Assembly: GCF_050624435.1 (NCBI RefSeq)
Contig: NC_134530.1
Coordinates: forward strand, 143,260,721-143,324,720
Direction: 5' to 3'
Source of the DNA: Tenrec ecaudatus
Lineage: Eukaryota > Chordata > Mammalia > Afrosoricida > Tenrecidae
Length of the DNA: 64,000 nt
Within the stretch, counting starts at the first letter, position 1. Every line of letters begins with the position of its first letter. Positions 33,385 through 44,086 of this stretch are shown one piece after another. A program made the translations under genes and the position numbers. The notes beneath the pieces were generated by a model that worked only from the letters and a program-made list of their open reading frames with translations, had not been told where the DNA came from and searched no databases.

Positions 33385-34200
33385 ACACCACCTCTTCGCC
33401 AAGAGGGTTTAAAATTTTGTGGGGATGTTTTGGGTCTTCAAAAGGAGCAGTGGCTTGAAGGTAAACAAGCGGCCATCCAGCTCGGAAGCAACAAAGCCCA
33501 CATGGAAGAAGCACTCCAGCACAGGTGTCGATGGGATCAGGTATCAGGCATCAAAAATCCAGAACAAAAAAATTATCATTGTGAATGACGGGGAGTGCGG
33601 AGTGGAGACCAAAGCGGATCTGTAGACAATTGGACATTCCTTACAGAATGGTCCTGTGGAGAAGTCCAGTCAGTCAGGGTGCAGTGTAGCACTGATGAAA
33701 CATACAGCTTTCCTCTGGTTCTTTAATGCTTCTTCTCCCCACTGTCATGGCCCTAATTCTACCTTACAGATCTGGCTAGAACAGAGCGTGTACATGGGTA
33801 CAGATAAGAGCTGGAAACACAGGGAATCCAGGACGGATAAACTCAGGACCAATATCGACAGTAGTCATACCAGAAGGATAAGGGTAAGGTGGGGGAAAGG
33901 GGAGAACTGATCACAATGATCTATCTCTAACCCCCTCCCAGGGGCAGGGACAACAGAAGAGGGAGTAAGGAGAAACATCAGACAGTTCAAGACATGAAAA
34001 ATGATCATTTATACAGTATCATGGGCTCATGAGGGAGGGGAAAAACGAACTGATACCAAGGGCTCAAGTAGAAAAAAAAATGCTTTGAAAATGATGATGT
34101 CAACATGTACAAATGTGCTTGATACAATGGATGGATGTATGGATTGTGATGAGAGTTGTATGAATCCCCAATAAAATTATTTATAATAATATAAATAAAA
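33385..34200 (+). mobile_element. Family T, L1-type 3' UTR, about 0.8 kb
   Basis: Sense copy, upstream of TAF13. Blocks include 'gaaggtaaacaagcggccatc' (split), 'aagcccacatggaagaagc', 'ggaaacacagggaatccagg' and the end 'ttgtatgaatccccaataaaatt' (split). 5'-truncated, no coding region. Confidence 0.75.
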
Positions 34201-34452
34201 AGAAACTGCGGGGGAAGGGAGACAGTGGTCAGTGTAAGATATGAAAATAATAAATAATTTATTACTTATCAAGGAGTCACGAGGGTGGGAGGGGGAAGAA
34301 GGGTAAAAAGAGGAGCTGAAACCAAAGGCTCAAATAGAATGTGAATGTTTAGAAAATAATGATGGCAAATATGTACAAATATTTGATGCAATTGATGTAT
34401 GGATTGTGATAAGAGATGTGAGAGCCCCCAATAAAAGGATCTTAAAACAAAG
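34201..34452 (+). mobile_element. Second family T 3' end
   Basis: Begins inside the family 3' UTR ('gggagacagtggtcagtgtaag', split) and ends 'gagcccccaataaaagg'. It directly follows the copy ending at 34200. Confidence 0.7.
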
Positions 34453-34455
34453 AAA

Positions 34456-34650
34456 AGGAGCCATGGTGGTGTGAAGTGGTTAAACGCTGGTCAGCTAACT
34501 TGAAAGCCCATGGTTTCAATCTACCAGTCCCTCCCGGGAAGTGATCTGCTTTCTGCCGCCTATGGAAACCCACTGGGGCAGTTCTCACTGTTCTATAGGG
34601 TGGCTAGGAGTCAGAATCCACTCGATGACAGTAGATGTGGGGTCTGTTTA
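34456..34650 (+). mobile_element. AfroSINE
   Basis: Head 'gagccatggtggtgtgaagtgg', middle 'gaaacccactggggcagttc' and tail 'agtcagaatccactcgatg' in sense order. Confidence 0.85.
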
Positions 34651-34654
34651 AGTA

Positions 34655-35225
34655 ATTTTTTGTCATAATGATTGTGGGGGGGGGATAGCATTAGCAGGCT
34701 AGATCTAGGAATATGAGATAACCTGCAAAAATTGTTCCACAATAGAAATGATTTCTGGATGCCCACTGAACATTTATGAGTGAAAAGCATAGTTATCAGA
34801 GCCTAGAATCTCGCTTTGCTAACATACATACAAAAAGATTTCCGTACACTTTTAATGTACATTGACTTTTCTAGGTAGGCAAGTACTTTAAAATGGGCTG
34901 CATATTGTGTTTTGCATTGTGTGAAATTTACCAAGAGAGGACTATTTCAGGAAATAATGTTTCCAAAGGCAACAACATCCCTTGTAATAATTGGAATAGC
35001 CAATACTCACCTGAGTCGGTCTGCATGCTTAGCTCCTGTGTTTAAGATGACTCCACACAGACGTACCAGCACCTGAAATCATGACACCCACCAGTCTATT
35101 AATACCTGAGCATTTTTGCATATTGAAATGTGTTGTTTCAGTGTACATTACTATATTTAACCCTTATGTTACAGCTAGGCATTATATATGTTTCAGTTGT
35201 TTGAGTTGGTCCATGTATTGGCTAT
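34655..35225. other. Intergenic, unassigned
   Basis: No repeat or gene recognised apart from a (G)10 run near 34676. Confidence 0.35.
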
Positions 35226-35231
35226 TAGTTA

Positions 35232-35625
35232 TTATATTCGTTGCCAGAGAGTAAGCTCCAACTCATGGTGATCCCATGGACAGCAAGCTGAAGCACTGCC
35301 CAGGCCTGCAGCTTCTTCACAGTCACTGGAATGGGAAGTCCGTTCTTGTAGCCACTGTGTAATCGCCTTCAAAGCTAGAGGGCTCCAAGCATATGTCAGA
35401 CAATAGTCTTTTTCATGCTGTTTTTTCACTGGCCAACTTTTAGAAATTGATTGCCAGATTTCCTTAGTTTGTCTTCCTGTGGAGGTTCTGATGAACTCTG
35501 TCTACCATGGGTGGCTCTGCTGGTATTAGAAATACCAATAGCAGCTTCCAGCTTTGTACCAACATGTATGTCCACACAGTTTGACAAACTGACAGATGCC
35601 TGGGCTTGGTGAGGTAGTCTCATGG
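35232..35625 (-). mobile_element. RTE LINE with both ends joined (internal deletion), reverse
   Basis: The left part (35232-35400) is the RTE 3' tail and last coding stretch in antisense. The right part (35420-35625, 'tttcactggccaacttttag', 'ctaccatgggtggctctgct', 'gacaaactgacagatgcc') is RTE 5'-end text. About 3 kb of the element is missing between them. Confidence 0.55.
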
Positions 35626-35711
35626 ACTTCTGAATGCTTTTTAGAATTTTCTCAGTTATCGTAAGAAGTCCTAACCATCTACATCTCAGTAATGCTCATG
35701 CTCCTTGGATG

Positions 35712-35932
35712 AGCATACGGGATGAGAAGTCAGATGGGTTGGCTTTGAAATCCCACCTCTACTACTTACCAGCTGTTATCTTGAAATGACTTCTTAATAT
35801 ATCCATTTCTTCATCTGTGAAATGAGGATACTAATAGTAATAAACTTATGAGTATTGTGAGACTTCAATGAGCTAATACCTATAAAATATTTTGAATAGT
35901 ACCTGGCATGTAGTAAACATATCCTAAGTGCT
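35712..35932 (+). mobile_element. MIR SINE
   Basis: 'atcccacctctactacttacc', 'tcatctgtgaaatgaggata' and 'aatagtacctggcatgtag' follow MIR consensus order. Confidence 0.75.
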
Positions 35933-35934
35933 CA

Positions 35935-36530
35935 CTGTTTTTCAACAACTTACCTTTCAGTATTTTCTTCTGTTGTTCTCCTTCATGAACCCTCGGATCC
36001 AGCTCCACATGACTATATTCAATTATTCAAGCAATAAATATTTTATCAAGCACTTGTAGAATGTTCCATACTTGCTAGGGGGCTCTGCATTAAAATGGTA
36101 AACTATGCAAATACATAAGCCATGGATCATGAACTTTACAAGGTGAGGGGGACATTCATGAAGCAGTTATTGTGCTTTGGGTGTATGCTGGAGAAGGGAA
36201 GCTCAAGGCTGAGAGAGAACCTATGATAGATTGAATGGTGTCCTCCCCAAATATGGGCTGTGGATCCTAACCTCTGTAGCTGTGGTTATAATCCCATTTG
36301 GAAATGGATTTCTTGGTTATGTTAGTGAGGATATTAGTGTAGTATATATCTTAGATCCATCTCTTTTGAGATATAAGAGATTAAACAAGCAGGCAAGCAG
36401 AGATGGGAGGAAATAGGTTGCCATGTTTGGGAAAGTGAAATTTCCTGATATGGTTCTTCTACCCATACTTAAAAAAAATTTTATCCATAGTTTTTATAGC
36501 CCCTAAAAAATGACTGGGCCAAAAATAAAC
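35935..36530. other. Intergenic, unassigned
   Basis: Weak MIR/L2-type end at about 36010-36075 ('caataaatattttatcaagc'). Nothing else recognised. Confidence 0.35.
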
Positions 36531-36539
36531 ACGCGCAAA

Positions 36540-36845
36540 TACACACACTGCCATCAAGTCAACTTCGACTCATAACAACTCTATAGGACAGAGTAGAACT
36601 ACCTGTGTAAATTCTAAGGTTTTAAATCTTTACTTAAACAAAAAGCCTCATCTCTCTCCTGCAGAGCAACTAGTGGGTTCAAGCTGCAATCAGGGCTCTT
36701 AATGAGTGGGTCTCAACTCAAAAAACTCAAACTCAATGCCATTGAGTCGGTTCTGACTCTGCGACCCTGTAGGACAGAGTAGATCTGCTCCTGTGAGTGT
36801 ACAACCTCCTCTTTCCCCTGCAATGACTGGTGGGAGTATGAAAAC
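36540..36845 (-). mobile_element. Two AfroSINE copies (reverse) side by side
   Basis: Copy one (36540-36700) reads 'actgccatcaagtcaacttc' to 'gtgggttcaagctgc'. Copy two (36722-36845) reads 'actcaatgccattgagtcgg' to 'gactggtgggag'. Confidence 0.75.
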
Positions 36846-36849
36846 AGGT

Positions 36850-37220
36850 GTAGAGTACTCTAACTTGGGGATGGGTCAGGTTTGCCATTCTACTGGGTTT
36901 AAAATGAGCTGTTTCAGAATCAGGAACAAGGCAAACCACAACCATCAAGAAAGGAGTCACCAGTGGAGCAGGTGTGAGATCCCTGCCACAAGTGGTCGGG
37001 ACAACGGGCAGCAGAGCCTACAGCGCTGGAACCAAGAAAAGAGAGCAGAGGAATCAGCTGAGCCCAAAAGACAGCAAGGGAGTCAAACCAAGACCATGAG
37101 ACTAGGCAGGGAATAGCCCAGCCCACAGCATGAGTAAAGCTGAGTGCCTTTGGGCAGGAGGCTGGTTTGCAGAGTAGGGTGCCCTTTGGGCATCTATCAG
37201 TACTGAAGGGGCTTTATGAA
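36850..37220 (+). mobile_element. ERVL-like LTR piece, continues at 40494-40760
   Basis: Outermost layer of a nested stack. The left piece ends at 'gaaggggctttatgaa' and the right piece starts 'aaggagctttgtaa' and goes on 'agaagccaaagcattgagtg'. The repeated AAGGRGCTTTRTRA text is the target duplication of the RTE inserted between. An old fossil. Confidence 0.5.
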
Positions 37221-37229
37221 GTAAAAAAG

Positions 37230-38278
37230 GACTGAGGTAGTGTTGAAGGAATATGTTCAAGCTACGCTGAAAGCATTAGTCAAAAACGAGGCTCTAGGAA
37301 TTGATGGACTATCAAATGTTTCAAGAGGCTGGTGAAGCATGGAAGCACTCATTTGTCTACGTGCGGAAATCTGGAAGACAGCTACTTGGCCAACTGACTG
37401 AAAGAGATCCATCTATGCCCGTTCCAAAGAAAGGTGAGCCAACAGAATGCACAAATTATAGAACAATATCATTGATATACACATGCAAGTAAAATTTTGC
37501 TGAAGATCATCCAACAATAGTTGCAGCAGTACATTGCCAAGGAGCTGTCAGCTGCCAGAATCAGAAGAGGACATGGAGCCAGGGATACCATTGCTGGTGT
37601 CAGATGGGTCTTGGCTCAAAGCAGAAAATACCAGAAAGATATTGTGTTTTATTGGTTATGCCAAGGCATCAACCACAGTTGATGGATCATAACAAACTCT
37701 GGATGACTTTGAGAAGAGAGAGAATTCCAGAACGCTTTGTTGTGCTCATGCAAAACTTGTACATGGATCAAGAGGCAGTGAGGGCAGAACAAGGGCATGC
37801 CGTATGGTTTAAAATCAGAAAAGGTTGTAGCCTCGCACCACACTTGTTCAATCTGTATGCTGAACAAAGAACCAGAGAAGCTAGATCAGGTGAAAAAGAA
37901 TGTGGCATCAGGATTGGAGGAAGGCTCGTTAACAACCTGCAATAAATAATATGCAGATGACACAGCCCTGGTTGCTGAAAGTGAGGAGTAATTGAAGTAC
38001 TTATTGATGAAGCACCACCTTCAGTGTGAATGACAATTCAGTGTAAAGACCCAAATCCCCACAGCTGGACCAATAGGTAACATCATGATAACTGGAGAAA
38101 AGATGAAGTTATCAAGGATTTTTGTCTTGCTTAGATCCACAATCAATGCTGATGGGAACAGCAGTCAAGAGTTACATGACTTTCAGTAAATCTGATGTAC
38201 AAGACCTCTTGAGGGCATTGAAAAGCAAAGGTGTTACTTTGAGGACTAAGGGGTGCCAGAATCAAGCCATAGTATTTT
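37230..38278 (+). mobile_element. BovB/RTE LINE, reverse transcriptase region (sense)
   Basis: Degraded ORF2 text in order: EALGIDGLS-like near 37290, PVPKKGEPTECTNYRTISLI (37418-37480), RFVVLMQNLYMDQEAV near 37735, and FKIRKGCSLAPHLFNLYAE near 37810. Several stops and frame changes. The element resumes at 40076 after a family T insertion. Confidence 0.85.
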
Positions 38279-40059
38279 TTTAAATTAAGAGATCATTGTA
38301 TTGGGGTCTCTTACAACTCTTATTACAATCCATACATCAATCACATAAGGAATATTTGTACATATGTAGCCATTATTCTTTTCTAGACATTTATTTTCTA
38401 TTGAGCCCTTGATATCAGCTCCTCCTTTTTACCCTCCCTCCCCCCACCACCACCCTCATGACCCATTGATAGATTATAAATTATTATTTTCATATCTCAC
38501 ATTGACCACGGTCTCCCCTCCCCCACGATTTCTGTTGTTCTTCCCCCTGGAGGGGTGTGTGTGTGGTTATATAATGATCATTGAGATTGATTCCCCCGTC
38601 CTGTCCTCCTCTCCTGTCCCTGCTTCCCCTATCCTTCTGGGATCGCTATTCCCACTCCTGTTCCTTGATTCCATGTGTTGTGATCTCCCATCTCATCTAT
38701 ACCTATGTACATGCTCTGGTCTAGTCTGAATTGAGCAGCAGCACTGGGGTCCTGATAGTGGGGGGTGAGGAAGCCTCAAGGAACCAGAGGAATTGACTCA
38801 TCCATACCCTGTGACCCCTCTGTGGGGGAATGTTCCATTGTCTACAGATAAGATTTGGGTCTCTACTCCAAGCCCACTCGTTCAATATGTTTTTGTTTCT
38901 TATGGTCTTCTGATGCCTGTTACCCAGTCCTGATGACACCTCATGATCACACAGGCTACTGTGCTTCTTCCATTTGAGCTTATTTGCTTCTCTGCTGGAT
39001 GGCCACTTGTTTAACTTCAAGCCTTTAAGACTCCAGATGCTATATCTTTTAATAGCCAGGCACCGTCTGCCTTCTTCACCACATTTGCTTATGCACCCAT
39101 TTTGTCTTCAGCAATCTTGCAGGGAAGGTAAGCATTACAGAATGGCAATTTGTTAGAACAAAGTGTTCTTGCATTGAGGGAGGGTATGAGCAGAGGCCAA
39201 AAATCCATCCACTACTGTGGTTGGGGGGTGGGGGGGAGGTCACCAGACTATATGGCAGGCCTCACTCCCTGCTACTGGGGACAATAAACTATTCCTCCTT
39301 GAGGCCTGCGACCAAGTGACCAAGCATTCTCACCCTACCAATAATAATCTCTATCAGTTGAGTCAGGGAACAGGCCAAACTGACTCTGTGACATCCAAAG
39401 TTAAGTTATCCGCCCATCTTATCACATGTATACCCCCAATCCCTCCTCTTACTGTTGCATGAATGTCCCTAGACCCCCTCTCATTACGGTATTACCTATG
39501 GCACAACCCCTCCCTGTGACGTATGTCCTCACCTGTAATTAGGGGGCTTGCATGTCCCCGGAGAATATAAAAAGCCTGGGCTAGCATTAAAGAACTCTCT
39601 CTCCCTCCACGTGGACCATCAGGCGGGGCTGAGGTGAGCATGCTACCATGAATCGTGTCTGACTCCATTTATTTCAATACTTCTATCTCTCATGCTCTCT
39701 ATGAGTTTACTATGATCTTTACTTATTATCGCTGTACAATTGCGCCTACCGGATGCGTAATGATCTGTTAGGGGCTGGCTTCCCCTGACACACTACCTCA
39801 GTGTATTGCCATATGAATAGATGTACATAGGCCAATATCTCTATTTTTATGGATTAATGTATTTACATATGTACACACTTCTGCTTATACCTCGACCCAT
39901 AGCTTTGCTTCCTTTCTCTGTTTCCTTTTACCTTCCTCCTGCCCCACCATCACGCTCACTCTACTTCTTCCTCTTAGTTAGTTTGCTGTTGCTCTGATAC
40001 CCCCAGGATCTCCATCTCCTCCTTGTTGATTTTAATTCCCTAGTTGTTCCCCTGTCTAA
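38279..40059 (-). mobile_element. Family T, L1-type 3' UTR (reverse), inserted in RTE
   Basis: Bounded by a 16-bp target duplication with two differences, CAAGCCATAGTATTTT (38263-38278) and CAAGCCATAAGATTTT (40060-40075). The 3' end lies at the left ('ttgtattggggtctcttac'). Without the LTR that entered it later (39216-39790) it is about 1.2 kb. No ORF2. Confidence 0.85.
39216..39790 (+). mobile_element. Solo LTR of the young endogenous retrovirus (copy 3)
   Basis: A 575-bp LTR, TGTGG...CCTGACA, with a perfect 6-bp target duplication CACTAC (39210-39215 and 39791-39796). It is very close to copy 1 over most of its length. Near the left end the two differ by one block lying between short GTCA repeats. 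Innermost and therefore youngest layer of the nested stack. Confidence 0.9.
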
Positions 40060-40075
40060 CAAGCCATAAGATTTT

Positions 40076-40493
40076 CAGTTGCTTCGTATGCATGTGAAAG
40101 TTGGACAGTGAATCAGGAAAACCAAAGAAGAATCAATGCCTTTGAATTGTGCTGGAGAAGAAGACACAGTTTCATGGGCTGCTGAAAGGACAAACTGATG
40201 CATGCGTCTTTGAAGAAGTGCAGAGTGCTTCTTAGGGGCAAGGAGACAAGACGTCGTCTCACATACTGTGGACGCGTTGTCAGGAGAGATCAGTCCCTGG
40301 AGAAGGACGTCATGCTTGGCAAATTGGAGGAGCATCAAACAATAAGGCCCTCAACAAGATGGACTGACAGAGTAGCTCAAGCGTGGGAACAACTGGGAGG
40401 ATGGCACAGGGCAGTGCAGTGTTTCCTTCTGTTGTGCACCGGGTCGCTGTAGATCAGAACTGACTGCGTGCCACCTAACAGCAACAACAACAA
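40076..40493 (+). mobile_element. BovB/RTE LINE 3' part, ending in (CAA)n
   Basis: Continues 37230-38278: 'tgtgaaagttggacagtgaa' is the next coding block, 'gtccctggagaaggacgtca' follows, and the copy ends 'ccacctaacagcaacaac' with CAA repeats, the usual RTE tail. Confidence 0.85.
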
Positions 40494-40760
40494 AAGGAGC
40501 TTTGTAACATTTACCCAAGAAGGGCAGAAGCCAAAGCATTGAGTGGCTGAGGACCAGAGACAGACAAGACTGCTAGCATGGCTGAGAAGAAGCATTGCCA
40601 TGGACAGAAGGGCTATATTCTTAATGTTTTTTGGATTCTGACTTGTAACCTGTTAACTTCCCTAAAACATCCCATGATCGTAAGTACTGTCTGTAAGATT
40701 ATCGGACCCAGCGGAGAAGTAGAGTGCCTCCTTAACTGTGAGAATATAAAATTCTGCGTG
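40494..40760 (+). mobile_element. ERVL-like LTR piece, right half
   Basis: Right half of the outermost layer that began at 36850. Text 'gactggtaacct..ccctaaaacatccc' parallels the copies at 28990 and 19810. Confidence 0.45.
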
Positions 40761-40989
40761 TTAAAGACACCCACTTGTGTTTCAGTTGCAGCAGCACAAG
40801 ATCGCTATGACAGAAGCCACCAGAACACGAGAGCTTTGAGAGCTAAGTTAGCGGTGAAGTAGCTAGTGAAGGCGAGGGGGAAGAGTGCTATCACCAAACT
40901 TGTCTTGTCTGGCCCACCTTTACTTTAATCACGCCATCCCTTCCCCTGAGGATGCTTGTCTGCATGCAATGCTACATACCTTTCCAAAG

Positions 40990-41192
40990 CCCAAGCCAAA
41001 CCCACTGCCCCGAGCTAGTAGTTCTGACACACAGTGACCACATAGGACAGAGGAGACCTGCTCCCTAGGATTTCCAAGTCTGAGAATCTTGACTGGAGCA
41101 GACAGCCTTTCTCAGGAGGAGGCTGATGGGTTTGGAATACTACCTACGAGGCAGCCCAGTGTTTAACCTGCTGTGCCACCAGGACTCCTGGC
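40990..41192 (-). mobile_element. AfroSINE (reverse)
   Basis: Antisense 'caaacccactgccccgagc', 'aggatttccaagtctgagaa', 'gggtttggaatactacc' and head 'gctgtgccaccaggactcc'. Confidence 0.8.
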
Positions 41193-42461
41193 ATGCCTTT
41201 CAGGGCCAGCTAAACCAAGCTGCCAGCTAAAAGCACCTTCTCCTCGGGACTCCCACAGCATGCAGTGTTTATTTCCCATCGGCAGGTCGTACTGCTGACT
41301 CTGGTTCCTGGCTATTGCTACTCACAGTTTCTCTTTGCTGCTAAGCCTTAAACTGACTCCGGACAGTCTTTCCCATTGTTCTCTGCTCTCCCAGAGCTTA
41401 ACACATTCCTGACATCTCAAAGTCTGGGACCAAATATTTGCAGCATGCATTACTGTCCGACAGCCCTTTTCTAGTGTGTTGTAATTCCAATGAAGCGATT
41501 GTTGCCAGCTATGCCTTTGGAACTGAACTCAGTCTTTGGTGAAACCAGAAGGCAATCGTCTCAGCGCACACCCCCACCCCCATGATTTGCATCTTCCCAG
41601 GGACCACAGGAACCCTAACAAACAGGCCACTGTTCTTGACTGACAGGCCTTTGGCAACACCCGCTGGTTCTCAAGTGCAGACTTGATGAACTAAGGGAGT
41701 GCTGTTTGAGTTGTGCGTCGCCAGCCAATGGGGCTCTGTCTGTCCAGAGAGCTGGACAGACTACAGGGGCCTGTGACCCCGAAGGGATCTGTGAGGCTTG
41801 GGGGTTTTCCAGGGTGACAAAATAACTGATGCCGGGGGACCAAATCCTCAAAGAGCAGTAGCAGTCGGAAGCATCCTAACTGGAGGCCAGGCAGTAACAT
41901 AAGGAAGGGAGATTACCAGTCAGACTGGCCTGGGTTTGCAGCTAGTTGTGATCCCTTCGAGTCTCTCTGAGTTTGCATGTTTAAAAGCATCCTGCCAAAT
42001 AGCTCTGAAAACCAGAGAGGCTGTGTGTAAAAACAGCCAGCATGAAACCTGTGCCCAATGCCTGTGTTATCTGAGGGCCCGCCTCAGTATGCGCTGTTTT
42101 CCTAACGGGAGGGCACTTTGGCCTCTATGCCTGCAAAACCGAGTGCAGTGCCCAGCACATTGTAGATACTGGCACATGTGTTAACCAGTGAACAACCACA
42201 ATAGCTAGCTTTTGCAGAGCACTTCCTTCAAGCCAGGTATTGCTGTAAATTATAATTCATCTCTTCCTCAACCACCATAGAGAGGAGGTACCTAATTTTT
42301 TTTTTCACAGGCCAGTGGGTGGGAAGTCTTGTGGATTCAGTGGCATTGTAAGCATCTCAGTGCTGGCAGGGGTCTCCACATGGCTTCTCCAGCTCCAGAG
42401 GTCTGGCTCCATCAGCCTCTCTTCACATGTCTTCTCCACAGGGATATCTTGCATGGAGTGA

Positions 42462-42528
<67 letters not shown>

Positions 42529-43630
42529 CATAATTTTACAGAAGAAATGACAGAATATAATTGTTCAGAATATAAATTTTTAGAACACCTCACTTGGATA
42601 TAAAAATCTGGGGAAATTGACTTTATTCTGCTGAAAAGATAAACAAACAAACAAGCAACAATAACAAAAAATACTTTAAAAATCCTGAAAGAAAAAAAAA
42701 GCAAGGGAAAATGGAAATTAATGTAAGAGGGGAAAGAAAAAGTAGGGAGGAGGAGGGAAGAGGGAAAGAGAGTAAGGGTTGAGTACAGTAGAGACCACTG
42801 AATTCAGAATCAGATCATGGACTATCCCTGCCATGAGGATAATAATTAGCCAGGTGACCGACCGCTCTTTCTAACTCGTCCGCTATGATTTCTTTATCCT
42901 TCAACTTTGAGAGTGACGGGGTGGAAGTTCTCAGCTGGGAACAAAATGGAGGTACAATCAGCCCATGGAAGCCAGAGTGTGTGTAAAGGGGGAGCCCGAC
43001 CAGAGAAAAAGAAGAGGGGTATGTGCCCCTAAGAGAGCTCAGAAGAAAAGTGGGAAGAGAGCAGCAGGACTGTGAGGAGAGTCAAACAAAGCAGCCCCAT
43101 TGAGTCCCGCTGGCTGCCCACAGGCTTCACAGCACAAACGTGAGCGATCAAAGACTGTATTTGAAGGCCATGGAGCAGGTCTCTTTGTAAAATGTTTTTA
43201 TAATTTAATAAGCACCTTTTGGGGAACAGTTTCTTTAGCTGAAGCTTACCATCCACCCAGGGGAGCACGGGGAATTTCAGGCCACGGAGTCAGACAGGCA
43301 TACAAGTAGGCCCTCGATTGTTAATGGAAGCAAACAGCCCTTGTGGCTTGCAGTACAAGGCCAAAGGCTAGTGCCAGGGTGCTATCAGGCCGTCTAAAGT
43401 TCCCTCTTTCTCTCTGAAGTCAGGATAAGAAGATGAGGCTGTTCCGAGGCTTAAGGGAGATCATTATACGAGCTTTGCCTGTTAAGTTTTCATGATTGTG
43501 CTGACACACTTGATGCTTCAAGAATGCTAAAATGGTACCGTCACTAAGGCGATGGTTGTCCCAGGGAACAAGACAATCTGAAGAAAGAGTTGAGTGATTC
43601 AAAGATTATCTACAGACTGTCAATGTGTGG
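41193..43630. other. Intergenic between TAF13 and TMEM167B, mostly unique
   Basis: Holds a MIR-like piece at about 42200-42300 and a long (GA)n microsatellite. No exon supported; the open frames here lack family features. Confidence 0.4.
42463..42527 (+). repeat. (GA)n microsatellite
   Basis: About 31 uninterrupted GA units, likely to vary in length. Confidence 0.95.
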
Positions 43631-43634
43631 ATGG

Positions 43635-44086
43635 CATGTTGTTGTTAGGTGCGCTTGAAATGGGCCTTGCCAAGAGACTGCTCGGTCTTAGGGACGGCCT
43701 TTGCTTTCCGCAAACATTGCTCTTGGGCCCACTGTTGCAGCCACCGTGTTCATCCACCTCCTCACGGGCTGCTTCCTTACTGACCCTCGACCTCACCAAG
43801 GACGATGTCCTTCTCCAGAGTCATCCTTCCTGAGGACACGTGCAAAGTTTTAGGAACCATCTTAACTGCTAGGGAGCATTCTGCGTGTACTTCTTCCAAT
43901 AGGGTTTCCTCCTTCCACTGGCAATTCATAGTATATGTAATGTTCTTCCCTCAACACTACAATTTAAAGACATCGATTCTTCTCTGGTTTTCCTTATTGA
44001 TTGTCCAGCCTTTGAGTGCATATGAAGCCATTGAAAATACCATGGCTTGGATCAGGCATGCCTTGGTTCTTAAAAAAACATTTTAA
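43635..44086 (-). mobile_element. BovB/RTE LINE 3' part (reverse), continues at 46343-46690
   Basis: Starts with antisense tail 'gttgttgttaggtgcgcttg', followed by coding blocks ('ttgattgtccagcctttgag'). After the family T insertion it resumes 'caccttaaatcttttgcagt' and runs to 'cagcttctcagattctgc'. Confidence 0.8.

Noticed and set aside
37604-37945. 113-residue frame with RT-like text as a possible host gene
   Set aside because: It is a decayed piece of RTE LINE ORF2, continuous with flanking RTE blocks on both sides.
42423-42704. Ser-Leu repeat protein on the minus strand
   Set aside because: It is only the translation of the (GA)n microsatellite.
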